Below, piece by piece: positions 33,761 to 47,639 of a DNA stretch of 64,000 bases; position 1 is the first letter of the stretch; the number at the start of each line of letters is the position of its first letter. Source of the stretch: Erythroxylum novogranatense (Eukaryota; Streptophyta; Magnoliopsida; Malpighiales; Erythroxylaceae); contig CM057227.1 in the NCBI GenBank assembly GCA_029891385.1, positions 62,187,567-62,251,566 on the forward strand, in the 5' to 3' direction. A program made the translations under genes and the position numbers. A model generated the notes under the pieces. It was not told the origin of the DNA. It made no database searches and saw only the letters and a program-made list of their open reading frames with translations.

Positions 33761-34631
33761 TTGTTACCTTTTATTGTGCAGGAACCGGAAGTGGAGTTAA
33801 AACCCTTACTGACTCACCTCAAGTATGCTTATTTGGGCACTAACAACACTCTTCTAATTATCATAGCAAGTGATCTTACAATGAAGCAAGAAGAAAAGCT
33901 CGTTAGTGTGTTACGAGAGTATAAGACGACATTAGGATGGACAGTTATAGATATTAAAGGTATTAGTCCTAACTTATACATGCACAAGATTTTTCTTTAG
34001 GAAAGAGCTACCCTAGTCCGTCAAGTGCAATGACGACTCAACCCATCAAGGATGGAGGTGGTGAAGAAAGAAGTGATGAAGTTACTGGATGAGGGTGTCA
34101 TTTGCCCCATCTCTGACAGAAAATAGGTAAGTCCTTTGCAGGTAGTTCCCAAGAAGTCAGGCATTACAGTTGTGGAGAATGAGAGAGAAGAGTTGGTTCC
34201 AACTCGGGTACAGAACGGAAGGCGAGTTTCCATAGATTATCACAAGCTCAACTTGATGAGTAGAAAGGATCACTTCCCTTACCCTTTATTGATCAAATGT
34301 TAGAACGTCTTACTAGTCATGTTTACTATTGTTTTCTTGATGGTTATTCAGGTTATATTCTGGTTGCTATTGCTTTGGAGGACCAAGAGAAGACAATTTT
34401 TACATGCCCGTATGCCACCTTTGCCTATAAAAGGATGCCTTTTGGATTGTGCAATGCCCGTGCTACCTTTCAAAGATGCATAGTAAGCATCTTTTCTGAG
34501 TATTTTGAAAAAATCATTGAAGTTTTCATGGATGAATTTACCATGCATAGGGATTCATTTGAGCAATGCCTGGATCACCTCATTTTGGTACTTAAACAAT
34601 GTTTTGAAACTAAACTAGTTCTTAATTCTAA
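33761..34631 (+). pseudogene. Athila-like element F reverse transcriptase, 5' part
   Basis: The sequence begins with PEVELKPLLTHLKYAYLG, the usual start of Gypsy RT. It continues with VVKKEVMKLLDEGVICPI, then VSIDYHKLN, and in a shifted frame YCFLDGYSGY, then MPFGLCNARATFQRCI. The catalytic box reads EVFMDEFTMH, so the second aspartate of the D-D pair is glutamate. The frame ends in LVLNS at 34631, where element E is inserted. Stops near 33999, 34033 and 34125 and a frameshift near 34295 also break it. Confidence 0.88.
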
Positions 34632-36677
34632 CGTTGGCCCTTAAAAATTTTTCATTGAAGTTAAGCATGATTTAAATAATTTTTGAGGTTATGATAGATT
34701 AATTATTTTGGAGTTATTTAATTATGTCAAAGTTAGTAGGATTTATTGCATAGGTCAATGGAATTAAAGTGTTAAGGTTATAAAAATGTTCAAGGGTATT
34801 TTTGATAAGACATAAGTATAAAAGACCATAAGCTTATAAGGGAGGAAAAAATGGACATTTTATGCTCATTAAGGGTAAAATTGGAAGATGAAAATGTGGT
34901 CTTGCATTTAAGAGAAGGAAAAACGTGGATTGGGAAAGAAGAAAAGAAAATAATGAAGAGAGGAAGAGAGATTTCGGTGTTTGAGAGAAAAGAAATGAAA
35001 ATAAGCTAGGTTTTGATTTTTCTTAGCCTTCAAGAGAGATTTTGAGGTTGTTCAAGAAAAGAAAAAGGTAGAGGAAGATAAGAGCTTTCATTAGAGTCAA
35101 GAAACTCTTCATTTGGTGAAGAATCAAGGTAAGATCATATTGAATCTTTTAGATTTTTTGAAGGATTTTAGTTCACAAAGTTTAGAAAATGCATGGGTTT
35201 GAGTATTTTAGAATCAATTTTAGTGATTTTTGCGGATTTTCAATTAGATTTCTATTAAATGGTGTTTTGCCATTGATGAAGGAAATCAAGAAAGACAAGA
35301 GAAACAAGAGGAGAGGTATTTTGAACAAGTCTTTAAGCAAGAAATTCAAGGCGGGTACATGTTTATAATAAAGTAAATAAGCCACTAATGCTTTCTTTGA
35401 ATAAACAAAGTTTAATGATTTTAAATTGCATCATAAATGTTGCATTTATTGCTTCTTGGATGAATTGAGAATTTGTTATATTTTTTATATATTAATTGTG
35501 TTGATTTGTGAAAAGACTTTGAAAATAAAATTTTAAAAAGATAACATGTTTATGAAATCAAGTTTTCAAAAATGATTTTCGAAATATCTCATGTTCGTGA
35601 AAACCAACTTTCCAAAATGTGCCATATGGGCAAACTGTTTTCAATTCATGAATTACATATTATGTGAGTTTGGTGTAATCCAATGACCAAGTTAAAGGCT
35701 TCTCCCGCCTGCCCGCTAGTGACACGAAGCTCCTTCATGGACTCCCTCAAGTTTACGTCTACACAAAACCATTATGTGGAATTACAATAGTGCGTCAAGT
35801 TCACGATTACACAGGACCATTATGTGGAAATGTGTAGGTCATCATGTTTATGGATCTACCCAAATCATTTTGATGTGCTTATGAGATGCTAACAAGTTTG
35901 ATGCATTCATGATCTATAATTTGTGAATTTCAGTTATGAATTTGAGAATGATTCTTTCATGAGTTTAATTAGAACTTTGTCTTGACAAATGAACATTTCA
36001 AAAGTTTTGCTTATTTTTCCGTTGTAAACTGTTACCCACAAACTTTAAGCTCACCCCTCCATTTTCGTCCCATCTTCAGGTAATGAGCATGAGAACGAGT
36101 AACCAAGGGTCAATGCATCACTTCGATTATGAATACTTTTGTATTTTAAGCTAGTTTTCTAACACAAGGCTTTAATTGCATTTTGAACAAATTATTGCTC
36201 TTGTATTTTGGAATTTTGAGATATTGATGTGTTGTGGTTTGAGATTCTCATTAAAGCTTTGTAAACTCCTATTTTGTTGTTAATGAAATATGAATTGTGT
36301 ATGGATGATGTTGAGTTGGAATTGGGTAGATTTGAAGAAGTTATCAACTTGAGATGATGATTTTTGAACATGAATTGTTAATATATATATACATATATAC
36401 AAGTGAAATGTTATGGACAAGAAAAATAGGCATTATGAATGATGAGAGGTAGTTAAATGGTTATGCTCATAACATTTCAAGTTTGTACAGTGCAAATTTT
36501 AAGTTTTCCATAGGGGAAAAGTTCATATTTTGACTTCAGGAAAAAATATGTATTAATCTTGGTTGAATTAGACAAAGTTGTCTGCTTGAAAGTTATAGAT
36601 TATCTTTCTAGCTTTCCATTGATATAATGTATAAAATTTTTGGATATCAGAGTTAAGAGACATAATTATTAGAACTT

Positions 36678-38102
<1,425 letters not shown>

Positions 38103-39249
38103 TGTGATGTTGCATAGGATGGGCCTTAGGGACAACTGAATTGATTTGAAAATTTAATCCTTTTGGAGGCAAAATATCTTTTTGGAATCTTCATGGAAGC
38201 TGTATTTCTAGAAGTTCTCTTTGAAATGGTTTTTTGAATGACTTTTTAGTGAAAGTTATGCCCTTTTTACCAATACAGGTCGAAAGAAGAAAAGCAAGAA
38301 GGGAGAAGTCACGATTGCACCTAACTTGCACAAAAGTCGTGATTGAGACGAGTCGCGGTCGCGATTGTGACAAGTCGTGCTCGTTATCCGCAGGTCCTCC
38401 CCCTAAGCCTGAACATGTTCCACTCTTTTGACCATAACTTTGTCATCCGACCTCCAAATGACTTGATTTTTAAAGCAATGGATTCATAACACATTTATAT
38501 ATCTCACTATAAGAATGTATAGGTTTTGGTGTTGATTTGAAAAAATATGGATAGAAAGAAAGTAAGGGTATCAGTTGGAAGAGCATGAACTGGATATTTC
38601 ACTGAACATACTTCGGTATTTGGATGATTTCTTGATCTATAGAGCTCCAAATAAGATGATTCATATTTCTAAATAAACTAGATACATATATATACAAATC
38701 ACATGAAGAAATAGAATTTTAATTCATTCTTTAAGACTTTAAATTTCTGGATGGAAGTTGGGTATAGTGTATTGTTTCAGTTTAAAAATAGCCCAAAAAT
38801 GTTTGGACTATAACTTTCAAATTTTTGAACCAAATTGAATGATTTTGGTGTCATTAGAAACTTAGGAAAATATGGGAAAAAATGTCCTAAAGCATCCAAA
38901 TTGAAATTCTAGTTTAAGATTTCCCAAAATCTGTTTTGAAATAAAAGAAATGAGTTTGTTTTTTTATGTTTGACTGGTGTGGGCACGCCACCCTTGTGGG
39001 ATGTGCATTTAGATGTTATTGAGGATGTCGGGCACATGACTCGTGAGGACGGAGTGCCAACACTAAATGAGCAGTAGAATACTACTTCAGTATAAGAATA
39101 GTTTGGAATTGGGGCCCAACACTCATAGTATCAGAGAATGAAGATGACCCGATGTTAGCTAAGGAGGGTTCATTGAAACACAAGATAATACGCATGCTCA
39201 AGTCTTATGATATTCCATAAGATTTGGGCTCCAGACTCGAGGTCCAACA

Positions 39250-39775
39250 TGTTAATTTCATACTATATAAGCATATGCAACAGTTATTATGTTTACTACT
39301 TCATTGGGTTTTGGTAATTAAAATGTTATGACCTTGTAAGAATGATACAAATTGGTCTTCTCTAAGTATTAAGGATGGCTGATAATGTGATGATGATAAC
39401 AGTTGATTGATAAACATTACATGAACAATATAGATGATAGTAGCAAGAAATCTTCCTTCAAAGAAGAAATTTCATTGAATTAGGTTAGGCAGATTAGATT
39501 GTCTATAGTAAGAATGATAATAAAAGAACAAATCAGAAATGAACATGTAATGATTGAAAAGTGAGTATTGGAGTTCTATTCCTGACAAAGACACAAGCAT
39601 GGAGTGTATAATTGCTACTGAGAATGTATGCATTAAGTTTGATGTAAAGTATCCAACTATGTGATTTTATTCTTCAATCTAAGATGACATTATTGTTAAT
39701 ATGAGGAGACATACCCTACCTCTGCATTAGTCAGATAAGAATTTTGAGGACGAAATTCTTTTAAGAGGGGAGAAA
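39250..39775 (+). other. Residual interior of E with polypurine tract
   Basis: No coding frame. The last 33 bp (GAATTTTGAGGACGAAATTC, then AAGAGGGGAGAAA at 39763-39775) are the conserved 3' end of plant Gypsy elements and abut LTR2. No PBS follows LTR1, so the deletion removed everything from the LTR1 edge to near the 3' end. Confidence 0.75.
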
Positions 39776-42700
39776 TGTTGGCCCCGAAATTTTTTTCATT
39801 GAAGTTAAACATGATTTAAATAATTTTTGAGGTTTTGATAGATTAATTATTGTGGAGTTATTTAATTATGTCAAAGTTAGTAGGATTTATTGCATGGGTC
39901 AATGGAATTAATGTGTTAAGGTTATAAGAATGTTCAAGGGTATTTTTGGCAAGACACTTAAGTATAAAAGACCATAAGCTTATAAGGAAGGCCAAAATGG
40001 ACATTTTATGCTCATTAAGGGTAAAATTGGAAAATGAAATTGTGGTCTTGCGTTTAAGAGAAGGAAAAATGCAAATTGGGAGAGAAGAAGAGAAAATAAC
40101 GAAGAGAGGAAGAGAGATTTCGTTGTTTGAGAGAAAAGAAGAGAAAATAAGCTAGGTTTTGATTTTTATTAGCCTTCAAGAGATATTTTAAGGTTGTTCA
40201 AGAAGAGAAGAAGGTAGAGGAAGATAAGAGCTTTCGTTAGAGCCAAGAAACTCTTCATTTGGTGAAGAATCAAGGTAAGATCATATTGAAAATTTTGGAT
40301 TTTTTGAAGGATTTTAGTTCATACAGTATAGAAAATATATATGCTTGAGTATTCTAGAATCAATTTTAGTGATTTTTGCATTATGGGATTTTCAATTAGA
40401 TTTCTATTAAATGGGTTTTGCCATCGATGGAGGAAATCAAGAAAGACAAGGAGAATAAGAGGAGAGGCATTTTGAGCAAGTCTTTAAAAAAGGAATTCAA
40501 GGTGGGTTACATGTTTATAATAGAGTAAATAAGTCACTACTGTTTTTTTTAAATCAAGGAAGTTTAATGATTTTAAATTGCTTCATAAATGTTGCATTTA
40601 TTGCTTCTTGGATGAAATAAGAATTTGTTGTATGTTTGATATATGAATTGTGTTAATGATTTGTGAAAAGACGTTGAAAACGAACTTTTAAAAAGATAAC
40701 ATGTTTATGAAATCATGCTTTCGGAAATAATTTTCAAAATATCTCATGTTGTTGAAAAATAAGTTTCCAAAATGTGCCATATGGGAAAACTGTTTTCAAT
40801 TCATGAATTACATGTTATGTGGGTTTGGTGTAATCCATTCAAGAATGTCACGTGTACATTGACCAAGTTAAAGTCTTCTCCCGCCTGTCCGCTAGTGGAA
40901 CGAAACTCCTTCATGGACTCCCTCAAGTTTACATTGACGCAAAACCACTATGTGGAATTTCAATAGTGCGTCAAGTTTATGACTACACAGGATCATTACG
41001 TGGAAATGTGTACTTCGTCATGTTTATAGATCTACCCAAACCATTTTGATGTGCTTATGAGATGCTAACAAGTTTGATGCATTCATGATCTGTAGTTTGT
41101 GAATTTCAGTTATGAATTTGAGAATGATTCTTTTATGAGTTTAATTAGAACTTTGTATTAGCAAATGAACATTTCAAAAGTTTTCCATATTTTTTCGTTA
41201 TAAACTGTTACCCACGAGCTTTAATCTCATCCCCTTCATTTTTGTCGCAAAGAGCATGAGAACGAGTAACCAAAGGTCAAGACATCACTCCGATTATGCA
41301 TACTTTTATATTTTAATCTAGTTTTGTAACACAAGACTTTAGTTGCATTTTGAGCAAATTATTGCTCATGTATCTTTTGAATTTTGGGATTCTGAGATAT
41401 TGTTGTGTTGTGGCTTGAAATTCCCATTAAAGCTTTGTAAACTCCTATTTTGTTATTAATTAAATATGAATTGTGTATGGATGATGTTGAGTTGGAATTG
41501 GGTAGATTTGAAGAAGTTATCAACTTGAGATGATGATTTTTGAACATGAATTGTTAATATATAGACATATATACAAGTGAGATGTTATGGAAAAGAAAAA
41601 TAGGCATTATGAATGATGAGAGGTAGCTGAATGATTATGCTCATAATATTCCAAGTTTGTACAATGCAAATTTCAAGTTTTACATAAGGGAAAACTTCAT
41701 GTTTTGACTTCAAAGGAAAATCTGTATTAATCTCGGTTGAATTAGACAAAGTTGTTTGCTTAAAAATTGTAGCTTATCTTTTTATCTTTCCATTGATATA
41801 AAGTATAAAATTTTTAGATATTGGATTTACGAGATATGATCATTAGAATTTTGTGATGTTGCATAGGATGGACATTCAGGACAGCTGCATTAATTTGAAA
41901 TTTTAACCCTTTTAGAGGCACGATATCTTCTTGAAGTCCACATTAAAGTTGTATTTCTATAATTCTTCTTCGAAATAGTTTTTTTATGACCTTAATCTGA
42001 TACTTCTAGTGAAAGTTATGCCCTTTTTACCAATACAGGTCGGGAGAAGAAAAGCAGGAAGGGAGAAGTCGCAATCGTGACAGGTGTGGAGCATGATGTC
42101 GCGATCGTGAAATAACTTTGTCATCCGACCTCCAAATGACCTGATTTTTAAAGCATTGGATTCTTAATACATTTTCCTATATCTCCATAAAAATTTATAG
42201 CTTTTTCAGTTGATTTGAAAAAGATGGGTAGAAAGAAAGTAAGGGTATCAGTTGGAAGAGGATGAACTGGATATTTCACTGATTATACTTCAGTATTTGG
42301 ATGATATCTTGATATATAAAGTTTCAAATGAGATGATTCATGTTTTTAAATAAGCTAGAGACATAGAGATACAAATCCTATGAAGAAATTAAATTTTAAT
42401 TCAGTCTGTAAGGCTTTCAATTTTTGGGTGGAAGTCGAGTGTAGTATACTGTTTCAGTTTAAAAACAACCCAAAAATGTTTGGACTATAACTTTCAGATT
42501 TCTGAACCAACTTGAATGATTTTTGTGTCATTAGAAACTTAGGACAATGGGGAACAAATGTTATGAAGAAGTCAAATTGAAATTCCAGTTTGAGGTTTCC
42601 CAAAATCCTTTTTGAAATAGGAAAAATGAGTTTTTTTTTTATATTTGACTAGTGTGGGCACGCCACCCTTGTGGGGTGTGCGTTCAGATGTCATTGAGGA

Positions 42701-42930
42701 CGTCAGGCACATGACTTATGAGGGTGGAGTCCCAATACTAAATAAGTAGCAAAATACTACTTCAATATAAAAATAGTTTGGAATTGGGGCCTAACACTCA
42801 TGGTATCAGAGAATGAAGATGAACCGATGTTGGTTAAAGAGGGTTCAGTGAAACAACCCTACAAGATAATATGCACACTCAAGTCTTATGATATTCCACA
42901 AGAGTTGGGCTCCGGACTTGGGGTCTAACA
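39776..42930 (+). repeat. 3' LTR of E
   Basis: 3155 bp, start TGTTGGCCCCGAA, end GGGTCTAACA. It has the same order of landmarks as LTR1 without the large insertion. The island (about 42067-42113, TCGCGATCGTGA) is shorter than in LTR1, with part of the following core removed (GTGAAATAACTTTGTC). A PBS-like TGGTATCAGAGA lies at 42802-42813, 117 bp before the LTR end. Confidence 0.85.
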
Positions 42931-42935
42931 TCTAA

Positions 42936-43766
42936 AAAGTTTCATTTTATCATTCAATAAGGGATAGTTTTTGGACATATGGTTTTTGTTAAGGGTGTTG
43001 AGGGTGATATAGCAAAGATAGACCTTATTTCTTCTTTACCTTACCCCGCTTTTGTGCAGGAAGGTTGGTCTTTTCTTAACCATGCAGGGTTTTATCATAG
43101 GTTCATTCAGGACTTTTTCAAGGTTGCATAGCCATTGTGTAGGTTGTTTTAGAAAGTCAAAGACTATGTTTTTAATGAGCAATGCAAGAAGGTGTTTGAT
43201 GCTTTAACGAAGAAGTTGGTTATTGCACCTATCTTATAGCCTCCAGATTGGAGTATGCCATTTGAGCTCATGTGTAATGCCTCCAAACATGCCATTGGAG
43301 CAGTTTTAGGTCAAAGAGTAGGGTGGATCCCTCATGCTATTTATTATGCCTCGAGGACCTTGAATGATGCCGAGCAAATTACACCACTATAGAAAGAGAG
43401 CTTCTTGTAGTTTTTTTTTCTTTAGATAAGTTTATGTTTGATTTATTAGGTACTAAGATTATTGTTTATTCTGATAACGTGGCTTTGAAGTACCTACTAA
43501 TGAATATGGAGGCAAATCTAAGGCTCATATGTTGGATACTCCTACTTCAGGAGTTTTATATGGAGATAAAGGATAAGAGAGGCTCGGAAAACAAAGTAGT
43601 AAATTATTTGAGCCGCTTGGTGGAGTACGGTGTTAATATGGGCCCTATCAATGATGATTTCCTAGATGACCAACTAAATGCAGTACAGTCGACAACTCCC
43701 TGGTACACTGATATGATGAATTTCTTTGTTTTTCATAAATTCCCTATATATTTCACCAATGTATAG
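42936..43766 (+). pseudogene. Athila-like element F RT thumb and RNase H
   Basis: It continues the RT frame after element E with KKFHFIIQ, a stop, then GIVFGHMVFVKGV and FLNHAGFYHRFIQDF. RNase H is marked by FELMCNASKHAIGAVLGQR, ASRTLNDAEQ, and KIIVYSDNVALKYLL at 43434-43766. In SDN the family aspartate of the SDH motif is kept. Several TAG/TAA stops interrupt it, mostly at positions where Q or W is expected. Confidence 0.85.
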
Positions 43767-43789
43767 AAAGAGAGGATGAAGAGCCAAAC

Positions 43790-44947
43790 AAAGTTTTATT
43801 TATGGGATGATCCTTACTTACGGTGATTTTGTCCAAATCAAGACATCAGACGGTGCGTACCTGATAGTGAATTTCTTTCTATTTTGACATTTTGTTACTC
43901 TTATGCATGTGGAGGTCGTTTTTTCCCAAAATGGACAGTTCGCAAGGTTTTAAAGTGTAGACTTTCCTGTCCATCTCTATTTTGAAATGCATATGATTTC
44001 TGTAGGACTTGTGACAATTGTCAGCAGATAGGTACCTTAGGTTACAGTGGGGAAATGCCTCAAACCCCTATATTAATTTATGAGATTTTTTATTTTGGGG
44101 CATGGATTTCATGGGTCCCTTTCCCTTCTTATTTGTATTTCAATATATTCCGTTTGCAGTTGATTACGTGTCAAAATCGGTGGAAGCAAAAGCCACCTGA
44201 ACTGACGACGATTCTTAATTGGTTGCAGATTTCTTAAAATCTAACATTTTCTAAAGGTTTAGAGTGTCGCGAGCCATAATTAGTGACTAGGGGACTCATT
44301 TTTTGCAGTCGGATGATCGAGACCCTCCTGAAGAAATATCAAGTGATGCATCGAGTCTTAACTGCTTGTCACCCCCAGATGAGTTGTCAGGCTGAGGTGT
44401 CCAACTGAGAGATCAAATCCATCTTAAAGAAGACAGTGAATCCCAGTAGGAAGATTAGAGTTTGCACCTCAACAATGCCTTATGGGTATACAGGACTGCA
44501 TACAAGACTCCAATAGAGATGTCAACATTCAAGGTTGTTTTTGGGAAACCATGACACCTTCCAATAAAGCTATAACATAAGGCTTATTGGGTAATCAAGA
44601 AGTGTAACATGGAGTTAGAAGTTGTTGGCGCCCACAGACGATTACAATTACAAGAGCTCGAAGGGTTACGATATGAAGCATTCGAGAATGCCCAGATTTA
44701 TAAGAAAAAGACTAAGGCATTCCACGATCACAACATCTCTAGGAAGACATTTGTTGTAGGACAGAAAGTACTTTTATATCATTCATGTCTCAAGGTCTTT
44801 CTAGGTAAGTTACGCTGCCGATGGATAGGTCCCTTTAAGGTTACACTGGTATATCCCCATGGAGCAGTGGAGATCAGAAGTGCCAAGACAAGGAAAGAGT
44901 TTAAAGACAATGGACATTATCTTAAACCCCACTTTGAGGGATTTTAA
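43790..44947 (+). pseudogene. Athila-like element F integrase
   Basis: The zinc-binding start is visible (IRRCVPDSEFLSILTFCY, YACGG, then CRTCDNCQQIG). The core region is frame-shifted, with MPQTPILIYEIF, a MGPFPS-like stretch, [12 protein letters not shown] and EIKSILKKTVNPSRK. The C-terminal end at 44609-44947 is open: [20 protein letters not shown], then [13 protein letters not shown], then [20 protein letters not shown]. This matches the Athila integrase tail closely. The enzyme is not functional. Confidence 0.87.
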
Positions 44948-46298
44948 ATGCACAACGTGCAGATGATGGAGCTTGAAGCTCCAATATACATTGGTTGACA
45001 TTGGTTAATAAGGGTCAAGCTTGTGACCTTAAACAAATGCTTGTTAGGAGACACCCCAACCTTATCCTTTCATTTTAGTTCTTCATTGTTTCAATTTCTT
45101 TTTATTTATTATTGCTTTCAATTGAGTACCTTATTTGCTTTTTGTCTGTTTTGTTTTGAGGAATGCAAGACTAGAGCTACAAATTCTATTTTTAAGTTAC
45201 CGAGCCCTCTTTGACCCAAGGGAGTCCTTATGTTCTCATCACCTTACTTGTTTTTTTTATTAATTTCAAGACATTGGGGACAATGTCCCATTTAAGTGTG
45301 GAGGTGGGGCCAGTTTTAAATTTTTTTTATTTTTCACTTGAACTGTGACAAATGTTGAACCATGCCATTTTGTCATAGTAGTTGGACTAAGAATTGAGTT
45401 GTATGTTTGAATTTGAATTAGGAGGCTTGAGTGGAAGGTGAATCATATGGATTGATTAAAGTAATCAGTTGCATAAACTCAGTCACTAATTTGATACTTG
45501 AGTGATGAGGCAATTTATGAAATTTTGATGGATTTTCATATAAGCACATGTGAGGTTTTGAGCCTATATGACTACATTTCATAGTCATTTTATGTTCTTT
45601 GTTGAGTGTTATGCTCTCTTAGGAAGATGATCTTCAAAACTTGCTCTAAACCTATTTGATACTACTAGTTTCATACTTTATGGAAATGATTGCCTTATTT
45701 ATTTTAAACCCCTTAACTTAAATGACCTACTAAGTCATTTTTCCCTTACAAACCCCTTTAAGCCTTTAACCTTTTTTCTAAATTAATCATCTTACATTGA
45801 AACTCAAAAACTCATTAGTCTTACCATGTCACAAGTTGAATGAAGTACTAAGTAAGCATTTGATGTCTATGGTTTAGGGACTTTTGTTTTTTTATTCTAT
45901 TATGAGATGTTTATAAAGGTCCTTCTACTCATGTGTTTGTTGATATATGTTGCTTTTGTTTCCTTTTATTTTTATTGTTATTCAAATCAAAAACAAAAGA
46001 AAGAAAACATAAAACTTCAAGAATAAAAAGAACAAAGCATAGTAGCATTAGTTAGTGATGAGTAGTTGTAGTTCATTATATTTATTTGTTTATCTCATAA
46101 TTGGTATTTGGGTGTCCTTTTTACTTAGTACTTTGTAAATGCTTGTGAGTAACCCTCTGAGCCTTTTTGCCTTACCTTAACCCAAACCCCATTACTACAA
46201 AGTAAAAGCTCTTTTGATCCATGATGGCACGTATTCTATGTAGAGGAAAATGGGTGCATTTACAAGCCTATGTTAGTATAGTCTGCTAGAGGGCGTTT
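44948..46298 (+). other. 3' non-coding region of element F with PPT-like tract
   Basis: The segment ACATTGGGGACAATGTCCCA, then TTTAAGTGTGGAGGTGGGGCC (about 45274-45311), is the conserved Athila/Tat 3' purine region. The following 1 kb is AT-rich without genes and probably belongs to the 3' UTR or LTR of F. Element D begins at 46299; the 5 bp before it are CGTTT. Confidence 0.6.
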
Positions 46299-46490
46299 TG
46301 TTGAGCCCCGCTTGATTCTGGAACCCAACCTTCGGAATGCATAAACCTTTAACTTGCGTACTACCTTATGGGGTCATTTCAATGTACCCTCTTTTAGGCA
46401 TCATCAACTGTTGGGACCGTTTCAAGAACCCAACTCTTACTTTGGTATCATAAATGTTGAATCCCACTTGTTTCTGGAATCCAATGTTCC
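46299..46490 (-). repeat. Three LTR-end-like repeats at the 3' end of LTR D
   Basis: Read on the minus strand, the unit TTGGGTTCCAGAA(T)CAAG, then GGG..TCAACA, occurs three times, at about 46490-46457, 46433-46408 (shortened) and 46331-46299. Each copy ends in a CAACA like the true LTR terminus. Confidence 0.75.
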
Positions 46491-46989
46491 TTGATTGAAG
46501 ACGTGTGCTTGCGCTTGTTACCATGCATGGTTATTTCCAGTTAACCTTCATTAATCATCCCCAGTTCATCATCATTTTCTAATGCCTTAATGTCGGGCCC
46601 TATCTTCCAAATCTTTCTTATATAGAGGAAAATGTTCTATGTTCAACTTCCATCCAGATATTGAGCGTCTTAAAGGCTGGGTTCGAATTCTATCCCTTCA
46701 GATCATTCGATAGCTCTAAGTCTTTGTTTTATCTGGACACAGGATTTATCTCACTTAGAGGTCAGGTAACAAAGTTATGGCTAAAAGAGTCGAGCAGGGT
46801 TTGGGACCTCAATCATATTGAACTTGTTTCGGTACAAAGGCATAACTTATTCTAGGGATATCGGATCTAGGTCATTCTTGAAGGCAAAGAAAGACTTCAA
46901 GATCCACAACTTTTATGAAGACCTTGAAGACAAATTCTATCGTCTGAAGGGTCAAAATAGACTAAATGATGGAATCAAATGAATAATGT

Positions 46990-47639
46990 ACAAAAGAAGA
47001 AGTCTCAACCACCTAAGTAGAAAACAGGTGAAGCAGAAAGCAGACGAAGCAAAAAGACAAACGAAACTAAAAACAAACGAAGCAAAAAGCAGGCGAAGCC
47101 AAAACGAGAGACGAAACAAAAAGCAAATGAAGCAAAAAGACAGATGAAGCAAAAAACAGATGAAACAAAAAGACAGAAGAAACAAAAAACAGACAAAGCA
47201 AAAAGAGAGACAAAGCAAAAAGAAAACGAAAGAAAAAGAAGACAAAGCAAAATGATGGACGAACCAAAAAGACAGATGAACCAAAAAACAAACGAACCAA
47301 AAAGACAGTCAAACTAAAAAGTAGACGAAGCAAAAAAACAAATGAAGTGAAAAGGATATGAAACAAAAAGACAGACGAAGCAAAAAGTAGACGAAACAAA
47401 AAAACATACGAAGCAAAAAGCAGACAAAGCAAAAAGACAGACGAAACAAAAAGCAGACGAAGCAAAAAAACAGACGAAATAAAAAGACAGACGAAGCAAA
47501 AAATAGACGAAGCAAAAAGATAGACAAACAAAAAGCAGACGAAACAAAAAGACAAATGAAGCAAAAAGTAGACGAAACAAAAAGACAGACGAAGCAACGA
47601 GGCAGACGAATGCAAAAAGTAGACGAATGGAGTCAACTT
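46990..47639. repeat. CAGACGAAGCAAAAAG minisatellite (island of LTR D)
   Basis: About 650 bp of degenerate 15-19 bp units built from AGACGAA and CAAAAAG; on the minus strand they read CTTTTTGCTTCGTCTG. It occupies the place where LTRs A, B, C and E carry their palindromic islands. Hydrophobic frames on the minus strand are repeat artefacts. Confidence 0.9.

Noticed and set aside
42802..42813. TGGTATCAGAGA as the functional PBS of a separate element starting after 42797
   Set aside because: The same sequence and the next 117 bp occur in LTR1 as well, and the target duplication with frame rejoining places the element end at 42930.
46952..47636. Phe/Cys/Leu/Ser-rich minus-strand frames that look like multi-pass membrane proteins (also 47633-48008 and 55565-55947)
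   Set aside because: Translations of the CAGACG minisatellites on the opposite strand; all three phases give the same type of peptide.
46990..47639. Regular short repeats resembling a CRISPR array
   Set aside because: Units are degenerate and contiguous with no unique spacers, in a plant LTR.
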